64,000 nt of DNA from Limnomonas spitsbergensis (lineage: Eukaryota > Chlorophyta > Chlorophyceae > Chlamydomonadales), in assembly GCA_037349105.1 (NCBI GenBank), contig JAYJMM010000104.1:3010001-3074000 (forward strand). The letters run 5' to 3'. Positions 22,407-32,500 of this stretch are shown here, in pieces (within the stretch, counting starts at the first letter, position 1; each line of letters starts with the position of its first letter). Both the position numbers and the translations under genes were made by a program. The notes below the pieces were generated by a model, which was not told the origin of the DNA, did no database searches, and saw only the letters and a list, made by a program, of their open reading frames with translations.

Positions 22407-23259
22407 TACCGTAGTGATCCGATGATTTGGTGATACCAATTGGTTATTGGAATAACCAATTGTATCACCATGTAAAATGCTGCGAAATCAATCACCAACG
22501 TAAATCACCGCGTTTTAACCGCCCAAACCCTCGGAAACCCTCAAAAATCCGCGTTGAGCCAGGATAGCCGCAACAAAATTCTCCAGGTGATATCTCTTGC
22601 GATGGAGGGCCCCAGCGGTGGACCAGTTCCACCTCCAGGTGCTGCTAGCTCACTACTAAGGCCTCCTGCGAGGCAGCGGAACCTTTTCGATTTCATGCCC
22701 CGGGTTCTACCGGGGCAGCCTAGTGCTTCCACGCAATCCGTCAGGCTAGATCCAGAGGTACAGCGACAAAAGGAACAGAGGCTCTTGGAGACGCAGCGCA
22801 GGGTTCGACTTGACCCACACTCGGGAGCTGCAAAGCGCCCTCGCATCCTGTCGGCGCTCCGGCAGGCGACGAGCAAGTTCGCAGTCAATGTCCGTGCAGC
22901 GCTCGCCAGCCTGCTGGATCAGGAGCCAGCGCGCCCGTCTCTTAACCTGGGCAAAATTGGACCCCTGAGTTTGATTGGACCCCTGAGTTTGATTGGACCC
23001 CTGAGTTTGAATGGACCCGTGAGTTTGAATGGACCCCTGTGTTTGATTGGCCCCCTGAGTTTGATTGGACCCCTGAGTTTGAATGGACCCCTGAGTTTGA
23101 AACTAAGCTGGCGATTAAAAAACAATTAATGACCAATTTAAATCACTGTCGAAAACGCGGCCAAATCCATTAACCAATTTGTTATCACCATTTTTTATTT
23201 TCCATCGATTTTCTTTAACCAATATCATCGTATCACCAAATCATCGTATCACTACGGTA
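22407..23259. mobile_element. TA-flanked element, 853 bp, nested inside the 3.8-kb TIR element
   Basis: The left end TACCGTAGTGATCCGATGAT and the reverse-complemented right end TACCGTAGTGATACGATGAT are inverted repeats of about 30 bp with one mismatch; TA at both ends suggests a TA target duplication. The termini share TACCGTAGT with the 18876-19308 MITE. Inside, a plus-strand frame (22554-23129) encodes 191 residues of unknown function, and its 3' part is the 18-bp minisatellite. Confidence 0.75.
22960..23100. repeat. 18-bp minisatellite, about eight copies
   Basis: Units of GGACCCCTGAGTTTGATT or the AAT variant are in frame with the 22554-23129 frame, which gives a repeated six-residue GPLSLI/GPLSLN track. 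Confidence 0.9.
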
Positions 23260-23629
23260 TTACAGAGACACAGAGCATGGGGACCAATTAAAAGCTTGCT
23301 TAAATCAGCACACTGACCTTGCTGAGCTATTGATCTTGAACGGGCACCAGCGAAACAACACAAACATTATTCCAATCTTGATTGGCACATCGGGCACTAT
23401 TTACAATAAGCACACAATTGAAGCCATGATGTCTCTTGGGATCACCGCATTCCATGCTAAGAAATGCGCCCAGAAATGCATGTCCATTCGATAAAACTGT
23501 TGCATAGCATAGTGCAAACCAGACGCAGAATCGAATATTTTTCCGCCACAAAGCCTGACACTGGGCCAATAAAGCACACCCATAATAGAAAACCACCGTG
23601 AGGAAGTTGCCTCTTTCTTTTTGCCTCAT

Positions 23630-23717
23630 GGTAACGGCGCGGATGTGGCTACGGCCCCAAGCTGCATTGTTTCCTTAACCTCCACGCCCAAAGAGGGCGT
23701 AGCTTTCTTTCCTTCTT
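23630..23717 (+). repeat. Dispersed repeat family A, copy 3
   Basis: It starts GGTAACGGCGCGGATGTGGC, has CCCCAAGCTGCATTGTTTCC, and ends ACGCCCAAAGAGGGCGTAG then CTTTCTTTCC. It lies within the 3.8-kb TIR element near its right end. Confidence 0.75.
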
Positions 23718-24730
23718 ACGTGGCACATTAGGCGTCGCTAGGACGATTAGCAACACCTACTTGCGATGCCCCCAGATATTTCAAAATTAGGCGTCGCTTC
23801 ACTCTTTCCACGTTCAAAAAGATTACTTTTGGCGCCCCGGTGGAATCGGTCGCGCGACGCCTGATCCCATTAGGCATCTCAAAAGGCTCTGGTGGAATGA
23901 GGCCCATAGCTACCCCCTGCGTGTGGACGGGGGTCCAAAATAACACGTTTTGGCAGGCCTGTTCCTGCACAGTTCTTCCGCCAATGGAAACACAAATGGC
24001 TCGGTTGCCTCGCTATTCTTCCAATGGAAACCCTCGTGTCAAGTTTCCCGGGTAAGGGGAAAATAGCAACTACATAGGTTGAGAATGTGTGGAAGTAGGG
24101 GGAAATAGGGAGACGATATTAATAGAGCAACTTCTTAGACCGTAGGCGCATCTATGGGTTAAGTTGCAGCACGTGATTTGCCTCGAGGAAGAAGCTGCAT
24201 GTACCAACCGTCGAATTGCAGTGGGCCTCGAGGGCAAGACAATTGTTATTGAAGTGCCTATACAATATATTCTGCTTATGGATGGCAGTAGTTGGTCATC
24301 AGATGACAAAAAGTGGCAGCGGCCTCCCACACTCGGGATACACAGTCACACCTCTCACTCTGTAGGCAACATGCATGCACAGAATAAATTGCAGGTCAGC
24401 CATGAAACAAACCAAGTTAACGAGCTGAGGAACCAGCCATCCTGCCTCATGCAAAGCTTCTCATCCACACTCAGGCTCCAACATGACCTGATCAGACAAA
24501 TCCAATTCACACATTCCAAAAAGTACAGGAAACTTCTGCCAACGTTTCTGGTTGTTCTTTCTTCAAAATCAAATGAACAAAGCAAGCAAAATAGCAAATA
24601 TGCTGGCAAGCATGCTCCTTCATAATCCTGTCTGAATCCAGAAATGATCTCAAATGCCAAATGAATCAGTCAGCTCTTTGAAGCATGAGTAGATGTTGCA
24701 GAACTGAAGAACACGTGCATCCAACACACC

Positions 24731-27700
24731 CTACTTCTTCCCATACTTTGCCTGGCATGCCTCACAAGTGGCCCGGTGCTGATACGACCCGACGCCATCC
24801 TTAGGCATCGTTTTGCAAGCAGCACACCTCTTCTGTCCCTCCTCCTGTCGTGTGCCCTTGTTCTCCTTGGCCTTGCTGGCAACTGCTTCTTGGGCACAAC
24901 AACAACAGCAGCAACAACAACAACAACAGGTCTGAGGCTGTTGCCCTGGGCCCCTACTGACTGCTGCTGGCCTAGGGCATGAACCATCTCATTATTGAAC
25001 TCCCTAGCCAATGCATCCCAGTCTGTCGTCCGTCCTTTGCTGGAGAACTTGGGGAAGAGCTGGTTGAACAGGGATATCTCTGATGGGGTACTGATTGGCG
25101 TGCATGCTGACGACAATGTTGCACGCTTAGCTCCCACATGGTGCATGGGCCACATCCCTTTCCTCTGATTGGACTTTACCACACCCACCTTGGCCTGCTT
25201 GTCGAGTGCCTTATCCTGAGGAGCAGGCCTCTTGAGCCTAGGGCACTCCTGTAAAAGGACTTGGCTGTTCAACGAAGATGGCAGGCCAAGGGGGGTGGCA
25301 GCAGCTCCAGGCTGTTGAAGCATGACCTGAGCTCCAGCAGCCCTAGCCATCAGGTACAAGGGGGTGGAAGCAGCTCCAGGCTGTTGCATACTGCTGTGGG
25401 CTCCAGCAGGCCTAGACAGCTGAGAAAGGGGGGTGGCAGCATCTCCAGGCTGCTGATGCATGCTGCTGTGGGCTCCATCAGGCCTAGGCAGCTGAGACAG
25501 GGGGGAGGCAGCAGCTCCATGCTGCTGCATGCTGCTGTGGGCTCCAGCATGCTTAAGCAGCTGAGACAGGGGGGAGGCAGCAGCTCCATGCTGCTGCATG
25601 CTGCTGTGGGCTCTAGCATGCTTAAGCAGCTGAGACAGGGGGGTGGCAGCACCCCCAGGCTGCTGCATGCTGCTGTGGGCTCCAGTATGCCTATGCAGCT
25701 GAGACAGGGGGGAGGCAGCAGCTCCAGGCTGCTGCATGCTGCTGTGGGCTCCAGCATGCCTATGCAGCTGAGACAGGGGGGTGGCAGCACCTCCAGGCTG
25801 CTGCATGCTGCTGTGGGCTCCATCAGGCCTAGGCAGCTGAGACATGGGGGTGGCAGCAGCTCCATGTTGCTGCATGCTGCCATGGGCTCCAGCAGACCTT
25901 GGCAGCTGAGACAGGGGGGAGGCAGCAGCTCCAGACTGCTGCATGCTGGTATGGGCTCCATCAGGCCTAGGCAGCTGAGACAGGGGGGAGGCAGCAGCTC
26001 CAAGGTGCTGCATGATGCTGTGGGGTCCATCAGGCCTAGGCAGCTGAGACAGGGGGGAGGCAGCACCTCGAAGCTGACTTGCAGCATGATCAGCTAGCAA
26101 CATCAGTTTTGGGGGGTCATCACGTGCTGCTGCCAATGCAGCCAGGATGTCGGAGATAGTGGGCCCCCTGAGCTGTCCCAAGTCCTGAAGGGAGGGGGGA
26201 GGTGCAGGGTGCCATGCTGCCGGTGCTCCCCGGCGCGATCTGAAGAGCTGCTTAGTCTCCTTGATCAGCTCTGCCACATCAGACACACCCGCTGGGAGTA
26301 GCTGGCGGTCAAGGTACTCATACAGGAACAACTCCTCTGTTTCAGGCAGGTCAACGATGCCAGGGAATGGCAGGGCAACCTTAGCTTGCTGAGCTGAAGC
26401 ATTGGCTGTGACCATCAGAGGTAGATCATAGCAGTCATATGTGACTCCCCCTGCCCTTTCTACAGTTCAGTCCAGATTCCAAGCCAGGTTGTGCACAGAC
26501 ATCAGGCGTGTGGCATTGGCGACAGAATTGTTACCACCGCTCAAGATATCGTGGAAGTGGCGGAAGTAGCTCTCGTTTTTGTTGCTGCCCCTGCAGCACA
26601 GCCACCGAGGGAGCTTGCTAGCATCCTTCTCAAGGTTGATGTGCAGAGGCACCTTCTCCCACACGCCATTGACCGGGGTCTCTGCATCTGAAAAGGACAT
26701 CATGCAGGCCAAGCCTTAAAAAAAGTAATAAGTAAAGAATATACTAATGATTTTTTCTTTTCTTTTTTTGCAGTACGGTCTCAAGGTGCGGTACTGCAAA
26801 AGCATGTCATTCGCGGTGTCAGTCAGGTGGGTGGTTGACACGCGGTTGCCAGAGCCAGCTGAATAATACAGAGCTGCTCCATCCGTGAGGCCACCGCCAG
26901 CAGTTTGGTACCTACAGGCCATGACACATAAGAGTGTGAAGAGGGCATGCAACCAGGGTTGGCCATGCTGATATGTTAATCTGCCATTCAATACATTCAT
27001 TGGTTCTGCAGTCAGCACATTGAAATGCCGTCTGTTTCACCTGACATTTGCACAAGTGACAAGCTCCTGCATGCAACCACACCCCAATGCCCCCAACACT
27101 CAGAAATCAAGACTTCCTACCTCTCTTTCACATCACTTGGCAGCTGTGCTCGCATGCAGGCATCAGTGTCGGGGTAGTTTTTCTCCGGCATGGGCTGCTT
27201 TAGCTGCTTTAACCTGGCATGGACACCATGGGGGTCCTGGCACTCCCAGCGCCTCGTCATCAGGAAAGCATCCTTGTCTTCTCCACCTAGCCATTTCAGC
27301 AGCTTGGTGCTCATGCAGTCCCCATTGCTGTGCAGTGGAGCCTTGCAATCCTTGACCGGGCACAGATAGTGAGGATGTTTGTCTGTCCATAGCCAGGGGT
27401 CCCAAATCTGAGCAGCATGATGAGCAGCATGGAAGGTCAGGGCAGGTCAGGGCATGAAAGTTTTGACCACTGGAAAACATTTGACCACTAGAAAATGGAC
27501 CACTACATGGGAGCATGCATGGAAGGGGAAATGTCTGATGCATCACTCAAAGAATTCTTACCACTAGCCTGTAGAACTGCAGGGCTTCGCCCCAGGCGGT
27601 CGTCGACTTGCCCCTGCTCGTCATCTGCTGAGCTAGCTCGAATGTGAACTCGCCGTTGGACAAGTACTTAGAGACGGGCTTCGGCCCATGGATACCATGC

Positions 27701-27903
27701 TTGTCCCTCTTCCACGGAGACAGCAGCGCGGAACGAATGTCAAGAAATGCCAAGTCAAGGTCTTGCTTTGTGCGAGGTTGCTCCGCGTAACCCACAGCTA
27801 ATTCAACATTATATATTACTGCACCCCTCAATTCCAGGAACAGAGATCGCACAGGTGCCCCTCCTTTATCTGAAGAGGTGTAGGACAGTCTGCCGAATGT
27901 CAT
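24731..27903 (-). CDS. Transposon-derived multi-zinc-finger protein, probably degenerate
   Basis: Exons inferred on the minus strand are 27903-27562 (ATG start), 27407-27121 and one starting at 26911; they join in phase. The second carries CPVKDCKAPLHSNGDCMSTK followed by an FLMTRRWEC segment, the Cys-pair pattern of transposon proteins I associate tentatively with DUF6729-type elements. Further down, 26700-26467 has CRGSNKNESYFRHFHDILSG, the R-G-[TS]…E…H…L-x-G block seen after DDE cores in such elements, but the core itself is not visible. The 26415-24960 frame holds about 12 twenty-residue repeats. The last segment reads CAACKTMPKDGVGSYQHRAT then CEAC, a C2HC-type finger ending at TAG 24731-24733, but in a frame shifted after a GTT microsatellite. 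An internally deleted mobile gene is the best reading. Confidence 0.45.
25375..26080. repeat. 60-bp in-frame tandem array, about 12 copies
   Basis: Units of about 60 bp encode, on the minus strand, a 20-residue repeat of the form GAAASPLSQLPRPDGAHSSM. Period and frame are conserved, so the length is a multiple of three in every unit. The opposite strand is open too and gives a spurious frame. Confidence 0.9.
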
Positions 27904-29522
27904 GATCCCGTTATAATTCCATTGTAGAATATATTGGAAATGCAGACGACAATAAAAATACAGAGGACTGCGTTTGCTGAGGTTTGAATATTGTCCAGAG
28001 GTTGCTACTAACTTCTACCAACTTCTCCCTTGGGTCGGCACCGAAGTTGCTCACCTTATCTAGTGTGATACCACCGGGTGGAGTTCCCGAGTGTGGGACT
28101 CCGAGTATGAACTGAGAAGGTACTGCGGCACGCGGGCAGTCTAAGTCAAATTGTGATGCGACGGTCCTTCGCCTGATTGCCACAAGGAGGTAAGTACATC
28201 GCGTCTTACGAATATATGCAAGCAGCATGTTGGACGCAGTTGAGCTCGAGGACTTGGCGATAATTCAATGCGAAGAGGACCCGGACTGCCCCTACGGCGG
28301 ACTGCACCGGCATAGCTGCTGGGTGAGCATGTCATGCGATCGGCATTCGTCGTTGCGCAGTTCGAAGGAGATGGGTGCAAAAGTGCGATCTTGATCGACC
28401 AAATGATGGCCACAATGCGTGCCAATTCAATTGAAGGAAGTTAAATGACGCGAGGAACTAGCTCTCGCGCTGAAAGGCGTAAGTGAGTTTATGCGTAGCT
28501 GCAGGCTAGGGGAGACTGCAGTACCTACTCAGTTCATACTCGGAGTCCCACACTCGGGAACTCCACACCCGGGAAACTTAACACGAGGATGGAAACACAC
28601 TGTTAGTAAGCACTTCGTAAGCGCTTGGCGATTAGCGACTGACACCCGTACGGCGTTCCTCACGGGCGGTTAGCTTGGGTGGGTGGCCGGAGAGACATAT
28701 CATCGCCGCGCAGCGCATAGTGTGCATTAACTTTTCGAATACATATCGCCTACAACCGACGTTAAGAACATACCAATCAAATTTTAATGCGCTACTTTTG
28801 ATAGAAGGCGCACTTGCGGCGGAAGACCAAGTATCAAGCGAGCCCGGTGCCTGCTGAGCGTCGTGAGCCGTCGAGTCGGCATAGAAGGTTTGTGTGCGCT
28901 TTTTTTAGTCACTTTGCTTTGGCACACTTTTTACCCCCTGCTTTTTACAGTCTCTCCTAAAGGTGATCCCTAAAAAATCAAAGTAAATTCGCGTCGAATC
29001 TGCATTGTTTTCTGCCTTGGTTGCAGTAGTGTCATCACGGCGCCTATTCATTCATTGGCTTCAATGTCTGTGCCCCGCGTTTAGTAGACGGCACGTCGTC
29101 AGTACGTATCCACTCAGCCCCAGGCTCTCGCCTTCCAAGTATCCAACGGTTCCGTCGTCGATCCATGCTACGTCTTTTGTTACGAGGTCAGTTTGCAGAA
29201 GCCCTGATGTCTGCGCTATTAAACTTTGATCCTGCAGCTGCTTTCTCCGCTTGCTTGTCAAGCATTCACTTATTACCCCAACACGGTTCGCTCTTATCTG
29301 CCTGACCACCGACCCTTTCGAAAACTGAAGGCAGTTGGGTGACTGTGACGATCAATCACACCGTCGGGTCGAACGGCGGAGCCAGGTCTTTGAATATCAC
29401 CGACAGTATTCATATGCAGCACTCAGTGATGACTACGGATCACACTGCCGAGGTTGTCTAAGCACAGATCGCAATTAACAGCCTCCCAACAGCCTAAACC
29501 GTAGCGGCTTCCATTTACTGGG
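27904..29522. other. Intergenic stretch with a short inverted-repeat element
   Basis: Apart from the inverted repeat at 28062-28580, only short unrecognised frames are seen. The 3' part is the 5' flank of the kinase-like gene. Confidence 0.4.
28062..28580. mobile_element. Inverted-repeat (MITE-like) element, about 0.5 kb
   Basis: Arms at 28076-28126 and 28518-28569 are about 50-bp inverted repeats with few mismatches, sharing GAGTTCCCGAGTGTGGGACT. Shorter similarity (GTGT… and CCGGGTG) continues to the outer ends. The target duplication is not clear. The 390-bp interior has no coding signal. Confidence 0.6.
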
Positions 29523-32500
29523 ATGGTCAGCAGGTCAGACATAATCAAAACAATTCTCTCACTGCTCTGGAGAGCCGCCTGCTGCTGCCATGATGCCCCG
29601 ATACTCCATCATGTGGGCCCATTGTCCCGTGCGGAGACAGCAACATCAGCCAATGACGCCTCCCATGCAGAGAGGTCGAGGTGTCAAGCGTCCTTTCCTG
29701 ATGCCGCTGACAAAGTGCAAACAGCCGCCAGCATGGTGGCTCAGACGACTACTGCAGAGTCGAAGATCCTAAATCACACAGACGACTGCGCCCTCTGCCG
29801 CCACGTCACCACAGCCAACAGAGCAGGCGATGGTGAGGGGCTGCTGTCTCATCCGAATGCCTCTGCGGCGACCACCGTCAGGGTAGAAGTAGGCCAGCAG
29901 CAGCCTGAAGCTGCCCTGCAGCTGCCACTCCTGCCACGTGGCAGTACACATGAGAATCCCCCTGGGGGAGAGCCTGCCGCAGCGGATTGGGCCATCGCTT
30001 CAGTTGTTACCCCAATGGCCACTGGATTGGTTGATGATTGGCAAACCGACCGCCGCCAGGTTCGTTCCCATTCTGGGGAAAGCCCGACTCGTAGCCAGCC
30101 GCCGGGCGTCGGCATCAGCCTGAGGGTTCTTATCAAGGCTTCTGATGTCAAGGAGAACTCAGGGGCTCTTCACCCCATCATCAACCATGGAGCTGTAGCA
30201 GCACCTGGTGTTGATGGGGAGGCCGTGCTGCTGCTTGTGACAACACAGAGGAGCAGTTCACACTCCATCCAGCCATCTACACCCAGGATGTACCTCAACG
30301 CTGGGGCAGAACTCAACAGCACCAGCAGGACTGCGTATAGGTCTCCTTGCATCATGAGTGGGGATGGGTCGTCGTCAGCGCAGCTACCAAGATCAGGGGA
30401 TGCTGCCATTCGGGGCCCGCCCTGCATTGCTTCTGCCGCCAAGAATGTCATGAAGGAGAAATCGAGCACGGTGAGGCTTTCTTTATTTTCTTGAATGGTA
30501 ACGGCGCGGACGCGGCCTAGGCCCATGCTGCGCTGTTTCCTGAACCCTCACGCCCCTGCGGATCGTAGTTTTCCTTCTTGCTTTCCTTGAACATGGTAAG
30601 GCCTAGGCCGCGTGAGATGCGGGGTTGTAGACCAAACTTTATTTCAGTGTGCGGTCAATATAATTCCCGGCTGCCACCAGGCAGGCTTCTGTGGACAAAA
30701 CCTTGACCGGCCTACGACCGGTGGGTAAAGCAGCGGGGCGAACTGCACCTGGCCCTTGTGGCCCTGGGTCATGAGTTCATGATGCCGATGAATTGCTGAC
30801 GAGGTGCGCCAAAATAAGTAGGGACTGAGACGGCATCGACAATAAGTCTCATCCATTCAAACCATGAACACCGGGTTTAACTATATATAGCCACGAGCTG
30901 CGTTTTTTCCTCATCGCCCGCGTTCCCTATCTCGTAGGCTTTGTTCTCATGTGTGCCCGTTGCTGCTCTGAATGCTGCCCCCTCGACTCCCCTGCACATC
31001 CCACAGACATCGTTTGCCTCACCACCTGTGACAGATAGATGAGCCTTCAATGCCTCCCCTGCTGTCTGCTGTGCTTTTAGGCTCCAAATACTGCTGCCAA
31101 CTCTGCCAAGCATGGTCCAGCTGTCAGCAGGGTGCCGATGTTGCGTTTGAGCAAATTGAGCGAGAGGCCGATATCTGAAACCGGCACTACCAGAAAGAAC
31201 AGTCCTGGCGGCACCAGCCGATGTGGTCTGGCGCTCAGTGGGCGCAGCCTCAGCGGGCCGCTGCCCATGCTCAGTGTGCGTCGGCTGAGCAGGGAGCTCA
31301 CCAACCTTTGCTTTCTGGGTGGAGGAGCCAGCCGGCCTGTCTATAAGGTGAGGAATAAATGCATCTGTGCCTTGCAGGCCAATGGGAAGTCCGGGTTCAA
31401 GGAAGAGGGAAAGGAAGACTACGCCCCGCAGGGTTGTGAAAGTTCAGGGAACAGTGCAGCATGGGCCGTGGCACCACGATCCGCACCGTTACCATTGGGC
31501 TAAGGAAACAGTATGGGCCCTGGCACCACTGGGCCGCTGGGACTGTGAAGTGTGACTGCAACTGGAAGTGTTGAGTGCGTCAATGTGCGCCACACATCAG
31601 GTATTATATGACAGCAATGATTTTTTCCCCTGTATATTCACCCGTGTGACTGTCTCATTTAAACCAGCCGCTTATTGACCCTGCCCCCCTCCACCCACTC
31701 TACCTTACCCCCCCCCCCCCCGTTACCCCCAACCTCTTATTGAACCTGGATGCTGTGTGCGACTGCTGTCATTCAGGCTGAGTGGAAGGGCACCCTCATG
31801 GCTGCCAGGTTCATCCCCCTGGAAAATGGTGCACAGTCTGTTCAGCGTTGCAGCAGAAGCAGGTATGTTCAATGCAGCAGACGGAGAGGTCCATGCATGT
31901 AAACCACTAGGACGGGGCTACCACGGCAATTGGTGTTTTGCTTGGCTGCTATGCAGCATGCAATCAGACAAGCTTATGAATCTCCAAGCTAGGGCGCAGG
32001 CCCATGTGCTCGTAAGTTGCATAAAGCATCAATGCCGGTATGGTACGCAAACATTCTGCCCTCAGGTCCTGTGGAATGTGGATTCAGAAAGACGCTGGTT
32101 CGGACATGGTCATGACGCTTCGCTGTAGAGCTTCTGTTTGTATGCTCCAGCTACAACTCAGCTACATTGCGGCCTATGGCTTATGGGGGTAGGTACAACA
32201 ATCCCTCCTGGTTGGGCCACTGATGGGCCGTCAGTGATGGCAGGCTTGTCAAGGTTGGGGCCCATTCGCTCAGTAGTCAGTAGTGGTCCCTTGACGGCCT
32301 GCCAAAGGTGGTCTGGCGCCCACTTGAATACTGCTAAACACTTATCATAAGATCATATTATGTCTTTGTGTTTACTCCGGACTTCCGGAGCATTGACCCT
32401 AATTGGGTACGGGTACATACAAACATGCCCTCTTGGCTTCATGAGCCCACACGCTGTCTGTCCTTTGCAATGGCTCCCTCAGGGCTCACTCCCCCCCCCC

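Larger units (their letters stand above)
20128..23905. mobile_element. 3.8-kb TIR element, PIF/Harbinger-like ends
   Basis: The left end GGGCCTCATTCCACCAGAG (20128-20146) and the right end (23887-23905) are perfect 19-bp inverted repeats. They are flanked by direct ATA duplications (20125-20127 and 23906-23908). Subterminal regions hold several copies of ATTAGGCGTCGC in both orientations (for example 20147-20160, 20236-20248, 23729-23740 and 23788-23800), as expected for transposase-binding sites. The 3-bp target duplication and GGG-type termini resemble PIF/Harbinger elements. No transposase is visible; the interior is a decayed LINE piece plus a nested TA element, so it is non-autonomous. 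Confidence 0.75.

Noticed and set aside
25261..26097. Plus-strand 278-codon frame
   Set aside because: Antisense shadow of the 60-bp repeat array; no motifs and no splice context.
29523..30494. Extension of the first kinase-gene frame to its stop at 30494 as a separate single-exon gene
   Set aside because: A good donor at 30470 joins in phase to the next exon at 31081, which leads directly into the kinase glycine loop.
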